NCBI GenBank assembly: GCA_964573885.1
Contig: CAZNLL010000176.1
Coordinates: 1 to 6,281 of the forward strand
DNA from: CAZNLL01 sp964573885
Lineage (GTDB): Bacteria; Desulfobacterota; DSM-4660; Desulfatiglandales; Desulfatiglandaceae
Direction: 5' to 3'
Length of the DNA: 6,281 nucleotides
Shown: piece after piece, positions 4,995-6,281 of the stretch
How positions within the stretch are numbered: position 1 is the first letter of the stretch
Layout of the letters: each line of letters opens with the position of its first letter
Made by a program: the position numbers and the translations under genes
Notes under the pieces: generated by a model
The model's input: the letters and a program-made list of their open reading frames with translations, nothing else
What the model was told of the DNA's origin: nothing
The model's database searches: none

Positions 4995-6224
4995 TTAGGC
5001 TTCCTGAGGAGCTTGCGTCCCGTCGGACTGCCTCATGAGCATGAGGAGCATCCTGCCCTCTTGCATGTTGATGTCCATCAATTTTGCCTCAACTGGCTGA
5101 ATACCTGATCCTTCCACGGAAAGGTGGATCCTGGTCTGCGTGAACATCCCGGACCAGGACTTCCAGATATCCTGCTTGAGTCGTTTCCTGTCCCCAGACT
5201 CTACAAAATCCAGGATATTTCGGCCCAGGAGGGTGGCCCGGGTCCGGCCGGTGTCCTCTACGGCCTTCTCGGTGGCCCCCAATATCTGACCGTCCGCATC
5301 CAGAAGAAATCCCATTTCTTCCCCATACATTTGCAGGCTCAACCGGTCTTTTGAATCCCGCATCTGGGCGTAAGCCAGGCCCAGTCTTTTGTTGGCTTGT
5401 TTGAGCTGCTCGTTGGCTGTTTTTAATTCCCGTTCCATCCGTTTCCGTCCCGTGATATCGTCCAGGATAACAATGGCCGTGGGTTCGTCCCCTCCAATAG
5501 GCAGCACCTTCATGGTCACTTCATGGTCTTTAAGGGCCAGAGACCCTACATCATCTATTGATTCGGGGCTCTCAGTAAGGCTGTTTAAAAGGGCCTCGAT
5601 TCTACGGCGATCCTCCTGGGCGAATAAATCGCCAAAATGGGAGGCCAGGACCGCTCCTTCGGGCATCTCCAAGAGGGAAAGGGCCGCCTGGTTGGCATAG
5701 ACGATACGGCCTTCCGAGGTGATCTCCAGGATACCCTCTGCCATTTTTTCCAGAATGAGTTCAAAGTGGCCCTTGAGGGAGAGGAGTTCCTTTGTAATTC
5801 CCCGGGAGTAAATCTTCCATGTCCCGATGGGTTGGTCGGCCGGCCGCCTGGGCGATTCAAGGTCCAGGTCACGGAGAAAGGCCAGGATCCCTTCCGCCAT
5901 TTCATTAAGGGGGCCCTTGGCGATACAACCGTCTACATCCAGCTCCGCGATTTTCGCCTTTTCCTCCGCAACGGTTGCTGAAAGGATGATGAGATGGCTG
6001 TTCTTTAAGCTATCCATGCCCCGGATGATTTTGCAGAGTTTTTTCCCGTCAATCTTGGGCATGATGAGATCGACAAAGATGATATCAGGTGTGTAGGACT
6101 TGAGTATGTCCAGGGCCACAAGCCCGTCTTCAGCCGTTCTCACCACATAACCCTCTTTGGAGAGGACATCTTTGAGAAACTCCAGCATGAACCGGTCGTT
6201 GTCTACGGCCAGAATCTTGTACAT
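4995..6224 (-). CDS. REC-PAS-PAS protein: response regulator without a recognised output domain
   Basis: This is a cytoplasmic signalling protein of 409 residues from the ATG at 6224. A receiver domain (about 1-118) has acidic residues D8 and D10, with Asn at position 9 where most receivers have a second Asp. It also has the phospho-acceptor D52 in FVDLIMPKIDG, S82 in ILSAT and K103 in CIAKGP, so it should be phosphorylatable. A first PAS domain (about 158-258) contains EKMAEGILEITSEGRIVYAN and closes with ILDDITGRKRMEREL. A coiled coil follows (about 260-293, ELKTANEQLKQANKRL). A second PAS domain (about 300-396) contains FLLDADGQILGATE. No DNA-binding, GGDEF, EAL, HisKA or HATPase module is present, so it probably passes a signal by protein contact. 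An in-frame GTG at 6230 would add two residues but sits only 2 bases from AAGGAG. The TrpF-like gene follows at once. Confidence 0.88.
   Translation of the reverse strand: MYKILAVDNDRFMLEFLKDVLSKEGYVVRTAEDGLVALDILKSYTPDIIFVDLIMPKIDGKKLCKIIRGMDSLKNSHLIILSATVAEEKAKIAELDVDGCIAKGPLNEMAEGILAFLRDLDLESPRRPADQPIGTWKIYSRGITKELLSLKGHFELILEKMAEGILEITSEGRIVYANQAALSLLEMPEGAVLASHFGDLFAQEDRRRIEALLNSLTESPESIDDVGSLALKDHEVTMKVLPIGGDEPTAIVILDDITGRKRMERELKTANEQLKQANKRLGLAYAQMRDSKDRLSLQMYGEEMGFLLDADGQILGATEKAVEDTGRTRATLLGRNILDFVESGDRKRLKQDIWKSWSGMFTQTRIHLSVEGSGIQPVEAKLMDINMQEGRMLLMLMRQSDGTQAPQEA
5000..5005 (-). promoter_or_regulatory. Ribosome binding site for the TrpF-like gene
   Basis: On the minus strand AGGAAG lies inside the last codons of the REC-PAS-PAS gene, 9 bases before the ATG at 4990. 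With the stop at 4995 only 4 bases upstream of that ATG, it points to translational coupling. Confidence 0.5.
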
Positions 6225-6232
6225 CTCCACGG

Positions 6233-6238
6233 CTCCTT
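6233..6238 (-). promoter_or_regulatory. Ribosome binding site deciding the REC-PAS-PAS start
   Basis: On the minus strand AAGGAG is 8 bases before the ATG at 6224 but only 2 bases before the in-frame GTG at 6230, which favours the ATG. The first two bases also belong to a TAA (6239-6237) that may be the stop of an upstream gene. Confidence 0.6.
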
Positions 6239-6281
6239 ACATGTCCATGGTTTTTCCCTCTACCCCGTTGTTGCAAAGGCA
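6237..6281 (-). CDS. Possible 3' end of an upstream gene (last 14 codons)
   Basis: On the minus strand one frame is open from the window edge to TAA at 6239-6237 and reads CLCNNGVEGKTMDM. The stop overlaps the Shine-Dalgarno of the REC-PAS-PAS gene, the kind of spacing seen within operons. A second frame is also open across this short piece, so the assignment is weak. No family can be recognised from 14 residues; a partner sensor kinase would be a natural but unproven guess. Confidence 0.25.
   Translation of the reverse strand, partial: CLCNNGVEGKTMDM

Overview
The window looks like a chromosomal segment from an anaerobic, moderately GC-rich bacterium. The best guess is a Desulfobacterota-like (former Deltaproteobacteria) sulfate reducer or syntroph. 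This rests on a Liv-type ABC transporter linked to an acyl-CoA synthetase, a DUF72 protein carrying a GTASDRYAGW-type N-terminus, and a REC-PAS-PAS regulator. It is an inference from gene content and protein style; no rRNA or other phylogenetic marker is present. The window is almost fully coding, and no gene-free stretch exceeds about 130 bases.

Left part, + strand (1-2418): the C-terminal portion of an AMP-forming acyl-CoA synthetase is followed, 3 bases later, by a LivG-type ABC ATPase. A LivF-type ABC ATPase follows 28 bases after that. This is the tail of an operon. The permeases and the substrate-binding protein expected for such a transporter are not in the window and probably lie upstream. 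The arrangement suggests uptake of a carboxylic acid or another hydrophobic or branched substrate coupled to CoA activation.

Right part, - strand (2449-6281, read right to left): a possible tail of an upstream gene is followed by a REC-PAS-PAS regulator with no recognisable output domain. Four bases later comes a TrpF-like TIM-barrel protein that lacks the catalytic Cys and carries a C-terminal coiled-coil extension. After a 111-base gap comes a DUF72 (YecE-like) protein. After a 127-base gap holding a possible promoter comes a carboxymuconolactone-decarboxylase-family protein. The two gene sets converge with only 30 bases between their stop codons.

The most unusual item is the TrpF-like protein. 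It keeps the phosphate-binding and Asp motifs of phosphoribosylanthranilate isomerase, but has lost the KICG cysteine and gained a coiled-coil tail with an LPPHSVRP element. It is tightly coupled to a sensory regulator rather than to tryptophan genes. No mobile element, CRISPR array, tRNA or rRNA was found, and no complete new system can be claimed from this window alone.
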